Part shown: piece after piece, positions 30,174 to 42,026 of the stretch
Numbering within the stretch: position 1 is the stretch's first letter
How the letters are laid out: each line of letters opens with the position of its first letter
Notes under the pieces: model-generated
The model's input: only the letters and a program-made list of their open reading frames with translations
The model's database searches: none
What the model was told of the DNA's origin: nothing
Assembly (NCBI RefSeq): GCF_036711975.1
Contig: NC_091973.1
Coordinates: forward strand, 13,020,001 to 13,084,000
DNA length: 64,000 nt
Source of the DNA: Onthophagus taurus
Taxonomy: Eukaryota; Arthropoda; Insecta; Coleoptera; Scarabaeidae
Direction: 5' to 3'
Translations under genes and position numbers: made by a program

Positions 30174-31310
30174 ATGGCAGAAACCGCCCCACAAGCTATG
30201 ACCGTTACCCCCGTGTCACTGGGGATGGTCGCAGCAACAGTAGAAGCGTTCTCGGGAAGAGAGAACGTAAAATTACATTTTGAACGAATAGAGCAAAGAG
30301 CCACTTTGGATAGGTGGACAGAACAAGAAACGTTGAATATCGTAAAATATCGACTGACCGGAGAAGCGTATCGATATTACAAAAGTGATACAACATTGCA
30401 AGCGGCGTCGGTAACGTTTAATGATTTCAAAGAAAAATTCATCCAGAGATTTAAGCCGCGAAGAATTCCAGGTGAAGCTTACAACAAGTTAAATCGTACT
30501 TTCCAGGGACCTAATGAGACGGTGTCCGAGTTCCAGACTAGATTAAGGTTGATAGCTAATGAAATTTTGGAGGATGACCAAAGTAAGGCGACAGCTGAAG
30601 AATTGCCAGGTATTAAGAAGAAAATTAACGAAAGCGTCCTTAATCAATTTACGACGGGGTTGCGAAGAGAGATTTCTCAAAACATCGGAATCATATTGAT
30701 GCGAGAAGAAAATCTGACGTTGCAGAAGGCGGCGGAAATTGCGACTCTAGAAGAGAGTCATCAATTCACCTTGAGGCATCGATTCAAATCGGTGCAGGTG
30801 ATGGAATCTTCGATTACATGTTTCAATTGTGGAGAAATTGGACATATATCAAGAAATTGTAGAAATCAACAAAGACAAAAAACGACGCAGTTTAACGGAA
30901 ACCAGAAATTTAATTCTACAAACGTCGTAAGTAATAGAAAATTCCCTTCAGTAAATTCACCAAAACAATCGTTTAGTTGTTATAATTGTGGACAACCAGG
31001 TCACTTTAGTCGCAATTGCACTCTCCCAAGAAATCATAGACAAGGCTCGATTCAGAAAAATTTTAAACGTAAACAGGATGTAGCAGAATCGAGAAACGTC
31101 CGGACGACGGGAACCAAATCGCACGACGAAGCGGATTCTAGAAGACACATGCAAGCAAAGGACAAATGGTCACGTAGTCCAACGAAAAATGCTGATGGAC
31201 CAAAGAAAGATTATACAAAAGCAACAAAGTCGTCTTTAAACTGGATAGCACCCGCGGATACGGCTTCCGCCGCGGGAAGGTCAACAAATCAGTGGAGTCA
31301 GCGAAATTAA
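30174..31310 (+). CDS. gag: gypsy Gag
   Basis: 378 residues, intact. Residues 1-200 form the retrotransposon Gag capsid-like domain (FSGRENVKLHFERIEQRA, KFIQRFKPRRIPGEAYNKL). Two CCHC zinc knuckles follow, CFNCGEIGHISRNC (~217) and CYNCGQPGHFSRNC (~268), then a basic Arg/Ser/Lys-rich tail. It packages element RNA. Its end overlaps the pol frame, which lies in the -1 frame; I could not identify a clear slippery heptamer. Confidence 0.95.
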   Translation: MAETAPQAMTVTPVSLGMVAATVEAFSGRENVKLHFERIEQRATLDRWTEQETLNIVKYRLTGEAYRYYKSDTTLQAASVTFNDFKEKFIQRFKPRRIPGEAYNKLNRTFQGPNETVSEFQTRLRLIANEILEDDQSKATAEELPGIKKKINESVLNQFTTGLRREISQNIGIILMREENLTLQKAAEIATLEESHQFTLRHRFKSVQVMESSITCFNCGEIGHISRNCRNQQRQKTTQFNGNQKFNSTNVVSNRKFPSVNSPKQSFSCYNCGQPGHFSRNCTLPRNHRQGSIQKNFKRKQDVAESRNVRTTGTKSHDEADSRRHMQAKDKWSRSPTKNADGPKKDYTKATKSSLNWIAPADTASAAGRSTNQWSQRN

Positions 31311-34300
31311 ATAATAGCGATTGTTCTCGAATTTCAGTACCAATGATCAATGATGCAATGGGGGAAAAACCTTTGTATATTATTTTAAAAATTAATAATA
31401 TTGAACGAACATTGCTAATCGATACCGGCTCACCAATTTCATTAATAAAATTCAATTGCGTTTATAATAAAAATTTTAATCAAACTAAAGACCAAGTAAG
31501 AGTAACAGGGATAACGGGGCATCCAATGAATATAATAGGTGTAATTGATGTTCCATTTCATTACGAAAAACAAAAATTTTTAGGAAGTATTGAATGTTAC
31601 ATTTGCGAACAGGATTTACCTTTAAGGGCTGACGGATTGCTAGGTCGAGATTTTTTAGAAAAATTTGGTGCTATCATTGATTATCGGAACAAAAAATTAC
31701 AATTTGGTGATGCTTATTTTAAATTAGATCAAGAACCGGGTATTATTGTTAATAAAGTAAAATGTGAACGAAATCCTACGAAATGTTTAAGAAATAAACA
31801 ATGTGGGAATTGTTCAAAATGTGTTAATCCGTGGTTTGATGTAAGAATTAATGTACAAAACCACGAATGGCCAGAGGACGAAAGTGATAAAAATTGTATC
31901 GAATTACCGAAGAACAAGGATCTTGCTGGAGAAACCGCGAGATCGAAAAAATTAACCGAAGAAGAAGAAAACCGAACTAAATCAAACCAAAATTTGAGGA
32001 AGGAGAAAATGGATAAGGTCATATCAAATTTTATTATAAGATTCACAACGACGGTACTGTTGTGTTTAGAAATAATAATTGATGGTGCACGTTTGGTGAG
32101 TGCAATAATTGCGGAGTTATCCCAAGAGTTGAAGGATATTCCGTGGAATAACATAATGAAAGATTATGGTAACAATGTACTTTGTAGCGTACAAAAATGG
32201 AGAAATAAACGAAAGAAAAAATGGAAACTTCGAGAAATTGAACGGGTGAAATTATCGAGGTTCGATACTGACGGACAAGTATCGAATGAATTTAAGGCGA
32301 TGGAATCGCGAGATATTTTGCCCTTCTCAGAATGTTTTGTTAACGTAATCCTGAATCGAGAATTTGAAAATAAAAATGTCATTTTAGAAGGAAATGACGA
32401 TTTCAAAAATTCGGGAATTATGATTGCACGTGGTTTTGTGAGATCAGGTGATCGGCCACAAGCATTAATGGTTAATTTATCCGATAAAATAGTACGGATA
32501 AATAAAAACACGAAGTTGGGGAATGCGATAATCGGAGAACTACCGGAGCATTGTTCTCGAGAGTTCAAGGTCGCGAATATTGCAACGAAGTCGTCAGACG
32601 TAAACAAAAAGAATAATGATCCCGTAGAGCAGATTGACTTGAGTCATCTGGAATTTAACGATAAAAATAAGGTTAAAAAGTTACTTAGAAAATATAACGA
32701 TATTTTCGACAAGGGAATCGGAAATCTTAGTAGTACGCATAAAATAAAACATAGAATTGTTACTGATGACGTACCACCGATAACGAAACGGCCTTATCGA
32801 GTACCTTATCATCAGAGGGAAATGCTACAAGAAAAAATAGACGAAATGTTGGAAAAAGGAATAATTACGATGTCAGAGAGCCCATGGAGTGCACCTGTTG
32901 TAATAGTAAATCGACAGATGGCTGATGGTTCAGTGAAACCAAGAATCTGTATTGATTATCGAGAATTGAATGCAATTACGAAACGAGATTATTATCCTTT
33001 ACCAAATTTGCAGGAAACAGTTGATGTTTTGTCCGGAGCAAATTTATTTAGCGTTTTCGATGTATCTTCGGCGTACCATCAGATTGAAGTAGATGAAAGA
33101 GATCAGGAGAAAACTGCTTTCTCTACACCGTACGGACATTATGAGAGTAGTCGAATGATGTTCGGATTGGTGAATGCACCAGCTACATTTCAGAGATTTA
33201 TGAATTATACATTATCAGGATTAATTGGGAAACATTGTTTGGCATATTTAGATGACGTGATTGTTTTTACTAATGGCAGCGTTGATGAACATTTGGGCCG
33301 ATTAGAAAAGATTTTTGAAACTTTTAGGGAAGCTAACATAAAATTAAAAGCGGAGAAATCACAAATATTGGTCGAAGAAGTTAAATATTTGGGACACCTA
33401 TTATCAAGGAAAGGAATCCAACCGGATCCAGATAAAATTAAGGTAATTAAAAATTATCCTGTCCCGAGAAATGTAAAAGAAATTAGAGCTTTCCTTGGAT
33501 TGATCGGATGGTATCGGAAATTTATTGGTGATTTTTCCAAATTATCGGAGCCACTAACTCGATTGACAAAGAAGAATGTGGAATTCAAGATCGGAGAAAC
33601 GGAATTAAAAGCAATCGACGATTTAAAAAAGGCAATTAATGATAAATGCGTTTTGACGTTTCCAGATTTCTCTCAACCTTTTATATTGGCAACGGACGCG
33701 TCAGATAAAGGACTTGGAGCCATCTTAAGCCAAGTAAAAGATGGATTTGAAACTCCAGTTGCTTTTGCTAGCAGAGGTTTAAAAAAGGCAGAATTAAACT
33801 ATAGCACCACCGAAAAGGAATGTTTAGCGGTAGTATTCGGAATCAAACAATTCAGATGCTATCTGTATGGTCGTCGTTTCACTGTGGTTACCGATCATCG
33901 ACCATTACGGTGGCTACTAACAATAAAGGATCCGAGCTCAAGATTAGCGCGTTGGGCGTTATCCTTAGCAGAATACGATTTTGAAATCGTTCATCGACCT
34001 GGAAAGAAACATGGAAACGTGGATGCGTTGAGTAGAATTTATACGGTGAGTACCGTTAAGAAAAAATTTGAAATTCAGGAAATTTTGGGAGACTTGTTTA
34101 CGGCACCACAGGAATATTCGCTAGCACACTGTGTCAGTCAAGATATTCAAATGTCGCAAGGAATTGCGAAAACGTTTCGATCTAAATTTGGGCGACTTAA
34201 TGAATTAAGGCAACAAAATCTTTCTGTAGGTGACGTAGCGAGCATCGAAGTTGAAGGCCAAACTCTATATTATTTGGTCACTAAAAGTAATTATTACGTT

Positions 34301-36246
34301 AAACCTACTTATCAGTCGTTAAATCAATGGTTGGAAAGATTGAAGGTATTGATGTTACAAAGAAACGAAAGATTTTTGGCTATACCAAAGATTGGGTGTG
34401 GCTTAGATAAATTAGACTGGAAAACCGTAAAGGACAACATTAAAACAATATTTGAAGATACAGATATTAAAATTGTGGTTTACGTATTGGAACAACCATA
34501 CTCACAATTAATTTCAACAGTAGCTAAAAATAAAGAATCGGAATTTTTCCCTGTTTGGGATAAAGAGATGTTAGCGAAAGAACAACAGAGGGATGATTTT
34601 TGTAAGGAAATTTTGAAAGTGTTAGAAAACCAAAATTCTAGCGAAATTGAGAGTTTTAACTATTACAAGGATGATGAAGATGTTCTCTATAAAATTTATA
34701 ATAATCGTGATCTATTAGTGGTACCAAAAACCTTTATTAAACGAGCTATGAGGGATTTTCACGACCTACCATACGCAGGGCATGGAGGCCAAGCAAAAAC
34801 TTTGTCATTAATGAAAGACCGATTCTATTGGCCTAATATGAATCGAGATATCAAAAATTATTGTACTAATTGTGAATTATGTAATAGGAGAAAAAATACT
34901 CCTCATTTTCAAAAAGCTCCTTTACAGAAATTTCAACAGTTATCTCGACCATTTGAACGAACATCTATGGACATTGTAGGGCCGTTAGTGACAACAGATA
35001 ACGGGAATCGATACATACTAACTTTTCAGGATCATTTTACCAAATACTTAGAAGTAATACCGTTGAAGGATCAAAAAGCAGCAACGGTGGCAAAGGCATT
35101 TGTGACAAAGATTGTATGCCGACACGGGGCTCCTAAACAACTTTTAACAGATCAAGGGACAAATTTCTTATCTAGAGTAATGCAAGAATCATGTAAGCTA
35201 TTAGGTATTAGGTATAGAAAATTCAAACAACACCGTATCATCCTGAATGTAATGGATTAATTGAGAGAAGTCATCGAGTGATAAAAGATATTTTATCGCA
35301 TTACATCGAGAAAAGTCAAAGAGATTGGGACGAATGGTTACCTTTTGTATCCTTGGCATATTGTTCATCGTATCATAGTAGTACTGGATACACCCCTTAT
35401 TTTCTGTTGTACGGACGTGATATCGAATTGCCAATTGATGAATTCATAAAACCAATACCGATAAAATACGACTATGATGAGAATTATGTTTCTGAATTTT
35501 TAGCGAGAATGCACAACGTGTTCAACGAAGTCAGAGAAAGATTAAAAACGGTATCTGATAAACAGGCGAGTTATTTTAATCGTAAGAGTAAGAAAAGATT
35601 ATTTGAATTAGGAGATTTAGTACTTCTTAAGGATGTTAGTGTCAAGCCTGGATTGTCACGAAAATTATCTAGAACATGGACAGGACCGTATCGAATCGTA
35701 GAAATACTAAATGAGGTAAATTACAAAATTAAAGTTCAAAACGGGTCGCAAACAACTGTTGTTCACGTAAATCGATTAAAACCGTTCAAAACCAATTGGA
35801 ATAAAACTCCTTCAAATCATAACTACTCGGATTATTTACGGAAAAATTATGTAAATAAAGGTGATAACGAAATTTCGCCAATTAAGGAAACTGATCCAAT
35901 GTATAAGCCTATGACCCTACCGATGCCAATCTTTAGAACAATTCCTGGGCCATGGAAAATGAGATCTCCAAGAATACAAGAAAATAGACCATCCTTAACT
36001 CCTACTAGAAACGTGAAAGTCGTTCCAACCAGGTTGTTTAAATCTCCAGAATTTGCCGAAGCACTGGAAGAAGATCTGGATGACGAAAATAACATTGAAA
36101 CGACCGAGAGCAATGAGCTGGTGGCCGATACAGAATCTGTTAGTAGTGTTCCGATTGATAATGATACTAGTTTACCGTTAGCTTTGCGAAGGGGTCGTAG
36201 AGATATCAAACCCCCAGAAAAACTAACTTATGGCGTCGATCCTTGA
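31292..36246 (+). pseudogene. pol: gypsy Pol with TARG1-like macrodomain, one frameshift
   Basis: The open frame 31292-35260 (1322 codons) holds aspartic protease (LLIDTGSP, ~48) and a long spacer with a Cys cluster (CLRNKQCGNCSKC). RT follows with the YLDD box (~652), then RNase H (LATDASDKGLGA, ~800). A macrodomain lies at ~926-1070: GDLF, SLAHC, VTK and GCGLDKLDW. After it come the HHCC integrase zinc finger and integrase Asp motifs (MDIVGPL, TDQGTNF). A 1-nt deletion near 35226 in an A run shifts the frame; integrase resumes to 36246 (322 codons) with GYTPYFLLYGR and the GPYRIVEI GPY/F module. The macrodomain is not a normal Pol part. The shift makes integrase non-functional unless it is a sequencing error. 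Confidence 0.93.
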
Positions 36247-36820
36247 ATTACACATCCCTTCTAGGGTATCGGGAGGCTAAAGAAAAGGAGGCCGTGCCCT
36301 TGGGGCGTAGTTCATAAAAATTTCTTTTCATTGCAGACACTCGCGAGGCATCACTCAACTACGGGGTGGAATTATTTGATAATCCCCCGTAGCAAAAATA
36401 TTTTTTTTTACGTATTGTGGCTTATGGGTGATGCCGTACTACCAGCTCTAGTCAGGCTGTCGACTCTTGAGTAGATCTAGGGCCACCGCTGGTATTTCAA
36501 GTGGTTTAACACCAATGCGGTTTAAACCAGTGTGGGAGGGTTAGCGAAGGAATAGGTGTTTAGTCCTTCGCTAATCGAGGAAAAGAGAAATCCTTTCCTA
36601 TTTTTCTTTCTTTTCCTTTCTTACTTTATTGTTTTGTAACGTTCGTAATAGTTGTAGTATTATTCAGTATAACCGTTTTGTTTCGTCTCATGAATTTAAA
36701 TATTAATGTCAATTAGAGTAATTTTATTTATAAGATAACGTCGTTACGTTTGGAAGAATAGATTGTCGAATCACAATGTTCATTGTAATTGAAAATATGT
36801 CCAGAAAAATGGATCGTGGT
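36247..36820. other. noncoding region between pol and env
   Basis: No ORF of note. It probably contains the acceptor for a spliced env message, but I cannot single one out. Confidence 0.4.
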
Positions 36821-36824
36821 TTTC

Positions 36825-38298
36825 ATGATGGTCGTCTTCGAGGTTGAAGCAATTATAGCGTACGACTGTAGTGCTCAGACGATTAATATTACCAGAGTAT
36901 ATTGGAGAAATGACCGATGTCCAAATATTACAACGAAATCGATTCTATTCACAAAAAGTATATAACTGTTTGGTAGAGGTTACACATTCAATTACTCATT
37001 GTGGAACGCATAGCCATTCTTCTGAAGTATGAGGTAGACTCAGTTCCTATGTACATGCCTTGGGTGCTGATGATTGCAAAAAGATACCAACGATAAATAT
37101 GTGGTCGTGAGACATCAAGATCGTATTTTGCCTTCAGCATTTTAAAAAGAAAAATATATTCGGAAATATATTTAACTGAACACCCGAGATTGGTTCTGTA
37201 CTTCGTCGAGAACCAGCAATTGATACCAACATCTCATGTTATCAATCCGAGGGATGTCGAACGGCTTATATCAATAGTAAATTTATGTATGTCGAACATT
37301 CATACAAGAAGTCCTTAAACAATTTGTACCGAGACACCGTTCAAAGGCGCTGTTTGATGAAAAGAGAGATATTGCAGAACAGATTGCTAATGGCTCCTCT
37401 TGCGCCTAATGCCGTGAGTACCCTATTGAATAATCATCCCGGTTACGTGTTGCAATGTATTCCTAAAGTGGTACAAATTCGCCGGGTTCCTAAATGTTAT
37501 AACGAATTACCAGTGACGGATAATTCAAACGAAACCTATTTTATGGCGCCGTTGACGCCCATTCTATCTAAGATGGGCGAAGAAGTGGATTGTAACGTGG
37601 CGACTCTACCAATGTTTCAATTGGAAGACAAATGGGTATCTATGGGTCCGCATCCAATCTTACAAAATCCACCGGAGAAGCTAGAAGTAAAAGAAGAAGT
37701 GGTGTTTAAATTCACGCCCTTATATACCTTTGGGGCCGCTGGGTTGTACACACAAGAAGATTTGGTTCAAGCACAAGATGCGATCCGATTTGGAATCGAA
37801 CGAAATGCGATTCAAAGCATTTTAATTAGACGGTTACAAGGAAAAGATACGCATGGGAGTAATATAGACGTGGTAAATCTATTCAGCCCCAGTGAGCTAC
37901 GAAAATTTGCGAAAAGTACCCTATCATACCTATGGGGTTGGTTTACGGAAGTGGGTATGGCTATTAGTGGTTTCATTGGAATTATAGTTCTATTCCGTTT
38001 CTTAAAAGGGTTGGCTAGCGTAATACTAAATGGTTACGCTCTATATCGAACAATGGGTTGTGGATTGATTATTCTGGCCAGTCTCTGGAATAACTTAACC
38101 ATGTGGTTATTAAACAAACATAGACCACAAGCGAACAACCCTGATCCAGAAGTACCCTTAATACCTATTCCTGAGGACGCGTCTCCCACTATACCGAATG
38201 CTCCTTCCGAACCACAAACGATAGCTCCTAAGAAAACCTTTTATCCGTCTGTAACCGAAATACCAACATGGATGAGACCATCAACATCTACCGAGTAG
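36825..38298 (+). pseudogene. env: gypsy env-like glycoprotein, N-terminal half broken
   Basis: A hydrophobic signal-like start (MMVVFEVEAIIA, 36825) is followed by a Cys-containing ectodomain. Frame changes and stops lie between ~36940 and 37280. From 37285 it is open for 337 codons with paired Cys blocks, a membrane segment (AISGFIGIIVLFRFL) at ~235-250 and a Pro-rich cytoplasmic tail. The pattern, including a CGxHSHSS-like block, recalls glycoproteins of chu-like negative-strand viruses captured by insect retroelements. That resemblance is from memory and uncertain. The damage means no full-length product. Confidence 0.6.
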
Positions 38299-38549
38299 AG
38301 GGTTCTAGCCCAGCTGATCTACAAAACAAGAAGAGTGTTGTGATGAGTCTCGCGAAGTGTTCGAGTGCGCGATAGAGTCATTTTCCAAAGTGGTAATATT
38401 ACATCTTTAGTGATGCTAGTTAAGAACTATAAGTAAATATAGAATTGCTTATTGTATTCATTAATTTTGTTGTCAGATAACATCAAGCAACCACCTATGT
38501 TGCCCTTGCTAAATATACGAATAGGTGATTGCATGATAAGGGTTGAAAA

Positions 38550-38593
38550 AGAAACGCAACTATAGTAGCGTTCTTTTTTCAAGGGGGAAGTGA
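38550..38593 (+). other. hairpin and polypurine tract
   Basis: AACGCAACTATAGTAGCGTT forms a near-perfect stem with one A/A mismatch. It is followed by a T-run and the purine tract AAGGGGGAAGTGA immediately before the 3' LTR. The same arrangement recurs in the relic at 42955-43000. Confidence 0.65.
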
Positions 38594-39712
38594 TGTAGCG
38601 AACCGCAGATCAGTTCAGATTTTGGTAATTAATTATTGATATTTTTATTCATTCTCGGATAGAGGGGATCGCTGCTCGACTCATCCTTCCCTTCCTTTTC
38701 TTTTGTCTAATTGTTATAGTTGTAATTGTTTGATTGGTTAAACCACGCGTTGACCAATAAGATTATTCTTAGAGTTAAGAGCGTTCAGGGGGGAAACGTT
38801 TTCCTTTTGTTTTCCTTCCCTCTCTTTTGTTTAATTGCTGATGTTGCAATTTCTAATTGGTTGAGGCATGTGTTGGCCAATAAGGACTTTCCTAGAGGAA
38901 AGAGCGTCCAGGGGGTAAAGGTTTAAATATTGAGGAGGAGCGCCTTTTGAGGCAGTTAAGTTGAGTTAAGTTAAGTGCAGTTCGGTTTGATTTAAAATTA
39001 ATTTCTTCGGCGAAGCACCCTGTTCGGTTTCGGTTAAGAGTCTTAGTGTACAGTCCGAGTAAGACTCCGGTAATTCTTAAGTTTGATGTAAGTTATTTAA
39101 TTAATAATTATTAATTAACTTTTATTCGATCGGATTAAAATTAAAGTGTTATACTTTTTGACGAGTCGCTCCTCTCAATATGATCGCTTTAACCCTTGGT
39201 AAGTCGTTAATGTTTTATTTCATATATTAACTTGTAAAGATTGTAACTAATTGCTTTGGCTTCTTCTGATTTGGTATAAACCTACGTAATATTCGATGTT
39301 ATTTTTGAATTATTCATTTTATTAAATTGATCATTTTGTAATTGTTGAACTTAGATATTTTTTGATTAAATTGCTTATATCGATTTTCAAGTAAAGTCAG
39401 GTAAATTACTAGATTAAAATTTCTCTTGTTAATCAATATAAAGTTTTCGAGTTATTTTTGTAGCTAAATTTTGTTTGTTCCTATTTATTTTAACTTTAAT
39501 TCTGTTTATTAATTTTAGGTTGTATTTTATTTCTTTTGCTATTGTTTTCGTATGATTTCACTTCATTAAATTTGTTATTTAAATTTGACTTGATTACTTT
39601 TATTAAATTTCATTTAACTTTGCTCCCTAAATCCAAGCCGGCGTGACAAGGTTCTGCTTGTCGCATACGCCTTTAGCACGCCCACACAACAAAGTAAGAG
39701 CCGCTCCTTACA
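38594..39712 (+). repeat. gypsy 3' LTR
   Basis: 1119 bp, practically identical to 28881-29999. It is preceded by a polypurine tract AAGGGGGAAGTGA. Confidence 0.95.
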
Positions 39713-40213
39713 ATTATGTTACATGGATACGAATAGCTTCACCGTTCTAATTAATTCCAATGATGTTTATAGAGATGTAAAATTAAATTTAAATAAATTT
39801 GACACATCTAACTACAGTCCTGATAATCAGTTTGATGTCCCGTTACAAAATAAACCGGTTTTAGGCCTCATGAAGGATGAGAATTGTGGTGAAATTATGG
39901 AAGAATTTGTGGGTTTGAGATCGAAGGTGTATGCTAATAGAGTCGCTGATGCACGGGTTATTAAAAAATCCAAAGGTGTAAAGAAGGCTGTCGTGAAACG
40001 TAAAATTACTTTTGAAAATTATATCGAATGTTTAAATTCTAAAGCCGGTTTGTTTAGAAAGCAATTATCTTTTAGCAGTTTTCATCACATAATTTTTACT
40101 ATGTTACAAAATAAATTGGTTCTTTCACCAAATGATACCAATGATACCAATTCTAATTACGCGTTTAGCTATTCATTACAGCCTTCATTACACTATACGT
40201 TGAATAATGATTA
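39713..40213 (+). pseudogene. polymerase B C-terminal part
   Basis: This continues polymerase B after the gypsy. Motif C is at 39723 (MDTNS), with Asn where the second catalytic Asp is normal. KPVLGLMKDENCGEIMEEF and the KGVKKAVVKRKITFENYIECL C-terminal block follow, ending at TAA 40212-40214. It converges on the copy B integrase with ~50 bp overlap. Confidence 0.88.
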
Positions 40214-40595
40214 ATTTTAAATTCCATCATCAACTTTTTGAAGTGCGTATTGTAAAATTCCTTTCCCTGATCTGTTTGTAGATTTTTAGGTACACAACCT
40301 TCAGAGAGAATTGAACGTAACGCGTGTATTACATCCGTTGAATATTTATTTTTTAACGGACGCATCCAGAGATACTTTGAAAAACAATCGATAACCACTA
40401 AGATGTATTGATGTCCAACATTGATTTTACCAAATTCAATCATTTCAATAAGATCAGCTTGCCACAAATCATCGATCCCCTTCAGTATAGTCCTTCGTCT
40501 AGGAAATAAACTTCTAGCAGGACGATGAAGTTCTTCAATGATCTTCAAGATTGTAGCTTGCAATGTTTCACATATTTCGTCTACGTAAATTTTTA
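40165..40595 (-). pseudogene. Maverick copy B integrase, truncated
   Basis: DDE integrase in the minus strand: PRRRTILKGIDDLWQADLIEM (first Asp) and KNLQTDQGKEFYN (second Asp) to NHYSTYS, where sequence runs into the end of polymerase B. The block with the catalytic Glu is missing. It is clearly diverged from copy A's integrase (1-371), so the two Mavericks are different lineages. Confidence 0.85.
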
Positions 40596-40599
40596 TAGT

Positions 40600-41640
40600 A
40601 CAATCGTTTTCATCCGTCGGTTGTTGAACGTTAGATAGTTTACGTCCCTGGATATCATAATCACCATCATGGTTAGAGGTAATCCAATACTTCGTTGAAA
40701 TGTACTTATATTCCCATCACTCAATAGTCTATTCCGTGAAGAACGAAATGTACGACCAAAGTTATCTATGCTCACACCACTTACGCTTGACTCACCGTTT
40801 ATCGGTACATATAAATTATTATTATTGTTATGATATAATACCGCTCTCTTTCAGTTCTTCAATAATGGATGTAATTTCATTGGTATGGGAACTGTTTCGC
40901 ATGTGACGCGTACAATAATCTTAATCGATCTACCAACTCATTAACATCATCCCAGTATTTATACTGAACGATTTTCGAGTTCATTTCAAGATGTCGTCCG
41001 GATATCAGTCCACTCCCAGATTTGTTAAATGTAAATAAATGTTTAATAATTTTAGCATATTTGTACGATTTATTTCCAACTATATGATTCGTAAAATCGT
41101 TGCAGATCCTCTTCGGTATAATTCGTAGGTCGTTTTAACTGTATAACTTCATATAACCCCGTAGAGGCTTGTATACGCTTTTCACCTCCGAGAATAATAT
41201 GAGAAGGTTTAAACTGGACAGTCTTCGACCCAAACATCCAATTGTTTTCATCAGGATCATAACCTATACCCATTCTTTCATCAATTTCTCCTCTTTTACC
41301 AAACGTATAATATAAATCCGGAATTTGATTCGGTAGATTTTCTATAGGTGCTAAATCCTCCGCCTTCAATTTTTGTTTTGCAGCCGGCGTTTTAAATTGA
41401 TCATCCCTTTCAGGAAAAGTTAATTTTTTCCTAAATCCCGGAGTTTTAAAATCGGTTTCATCAAATTTTGTTTTAACGCCAACACCGACATCATCAGTAG
41501 GTTTTCAGAAGAAGAAGGTTTCACTTCACTTAATTTACTAGTTATATCTTTTAATGAATCGTTTAAAGGCTGGTGTAGTTTAGCGATAAGACGATCAACG
41601 TTTTCTCGAAAGAGTTTAATCGTTATGTGACATACTTACT
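40600..41640 (-). pseudogene. DUF8207-like gene of copy B, decayed
   Basis: Broken minus-strand frames contain LYYTFGKRGEIDERMGIGYD, STGLYEVIQLKRP (41070-41369), then YWDDVNELVDRLRLLYASH near 40920-40970. This matches the order of motifs in the copy A protein at 863-2026. Several stops and shifts are present, so it is a relic. Confidence 0.72.
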
Positions 41641-41670
41641 CTCACAAATACGGGATAACAATGCAATAAT

Positions 41671-41880
41671 TTAGTCCGGGTAAATAAATTTATCCATTCC
41701 TATACGATACCTTCCATCCTTTACTTCAAAATCTTTCATAATAATCATACGGTTATATTCATCATCATTCCAACACCGTTTACAAGCTTCCTTGAAAACA
41801 TCAAACTTCATGTCGGTGTTAATATGTGGATTCGCGTATAGGTTCGATATATAGGTCCGACCGATGACCCTGATGTTCAT
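41671..41880 (-). pseudogene. ATPase C-terminal fragment of copy B
   Basis: The ~69-codon frame ends in GRYRIGMDKFIYPD and contains FKEACKRCWNDDEYN. It corresponds to the C-terminus of the Maverick packaging ATPase (compare 2078-6151). Synteny (integrase, DUF8207-like, ATPase) supports it. Copy B is truncated here; the Walker motifs are absent. Confidence 0.65.
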
Positions 41881-42026
41881 CTGTATGTATTATTGTATGT
41901 ATTTCTTAAACCATAATTGTATCATAAAATTTGTTTTAAAAATTAAATAATAAATGTATTAACTTATAATTGTTTTTTATATTTTTCTACCAACCAAACT
42001 TTTTTTCCATGATTTTAAATTTTCGC

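Larger units (their letters stand above)
28881..39712 (+). mobile_element. env-bearing gypsy retrotransposon with macrodomain
   Basis: A complete 10.8 kb Ty3/gypsy element with 1119-bp LTRs, 4-bp target duplication ATTA (28877-28880, 39713-39716), gag, pol with an extra macrodomain, and a damaged env-like gene. The LTRs seem to differ at one base (29152 C versus 38865 G), so insertion is very recent. It split polymerase B motif C of Maverick copy B. Confidence 0.95.

Noticed and set aside
31280..31310. Slippery site for a gag-pol frameshift
   Set aside because: The frames overlap in the -1 sense, but no convincing XXXYYYZ heptamer or downstream pseudoknot was seen.
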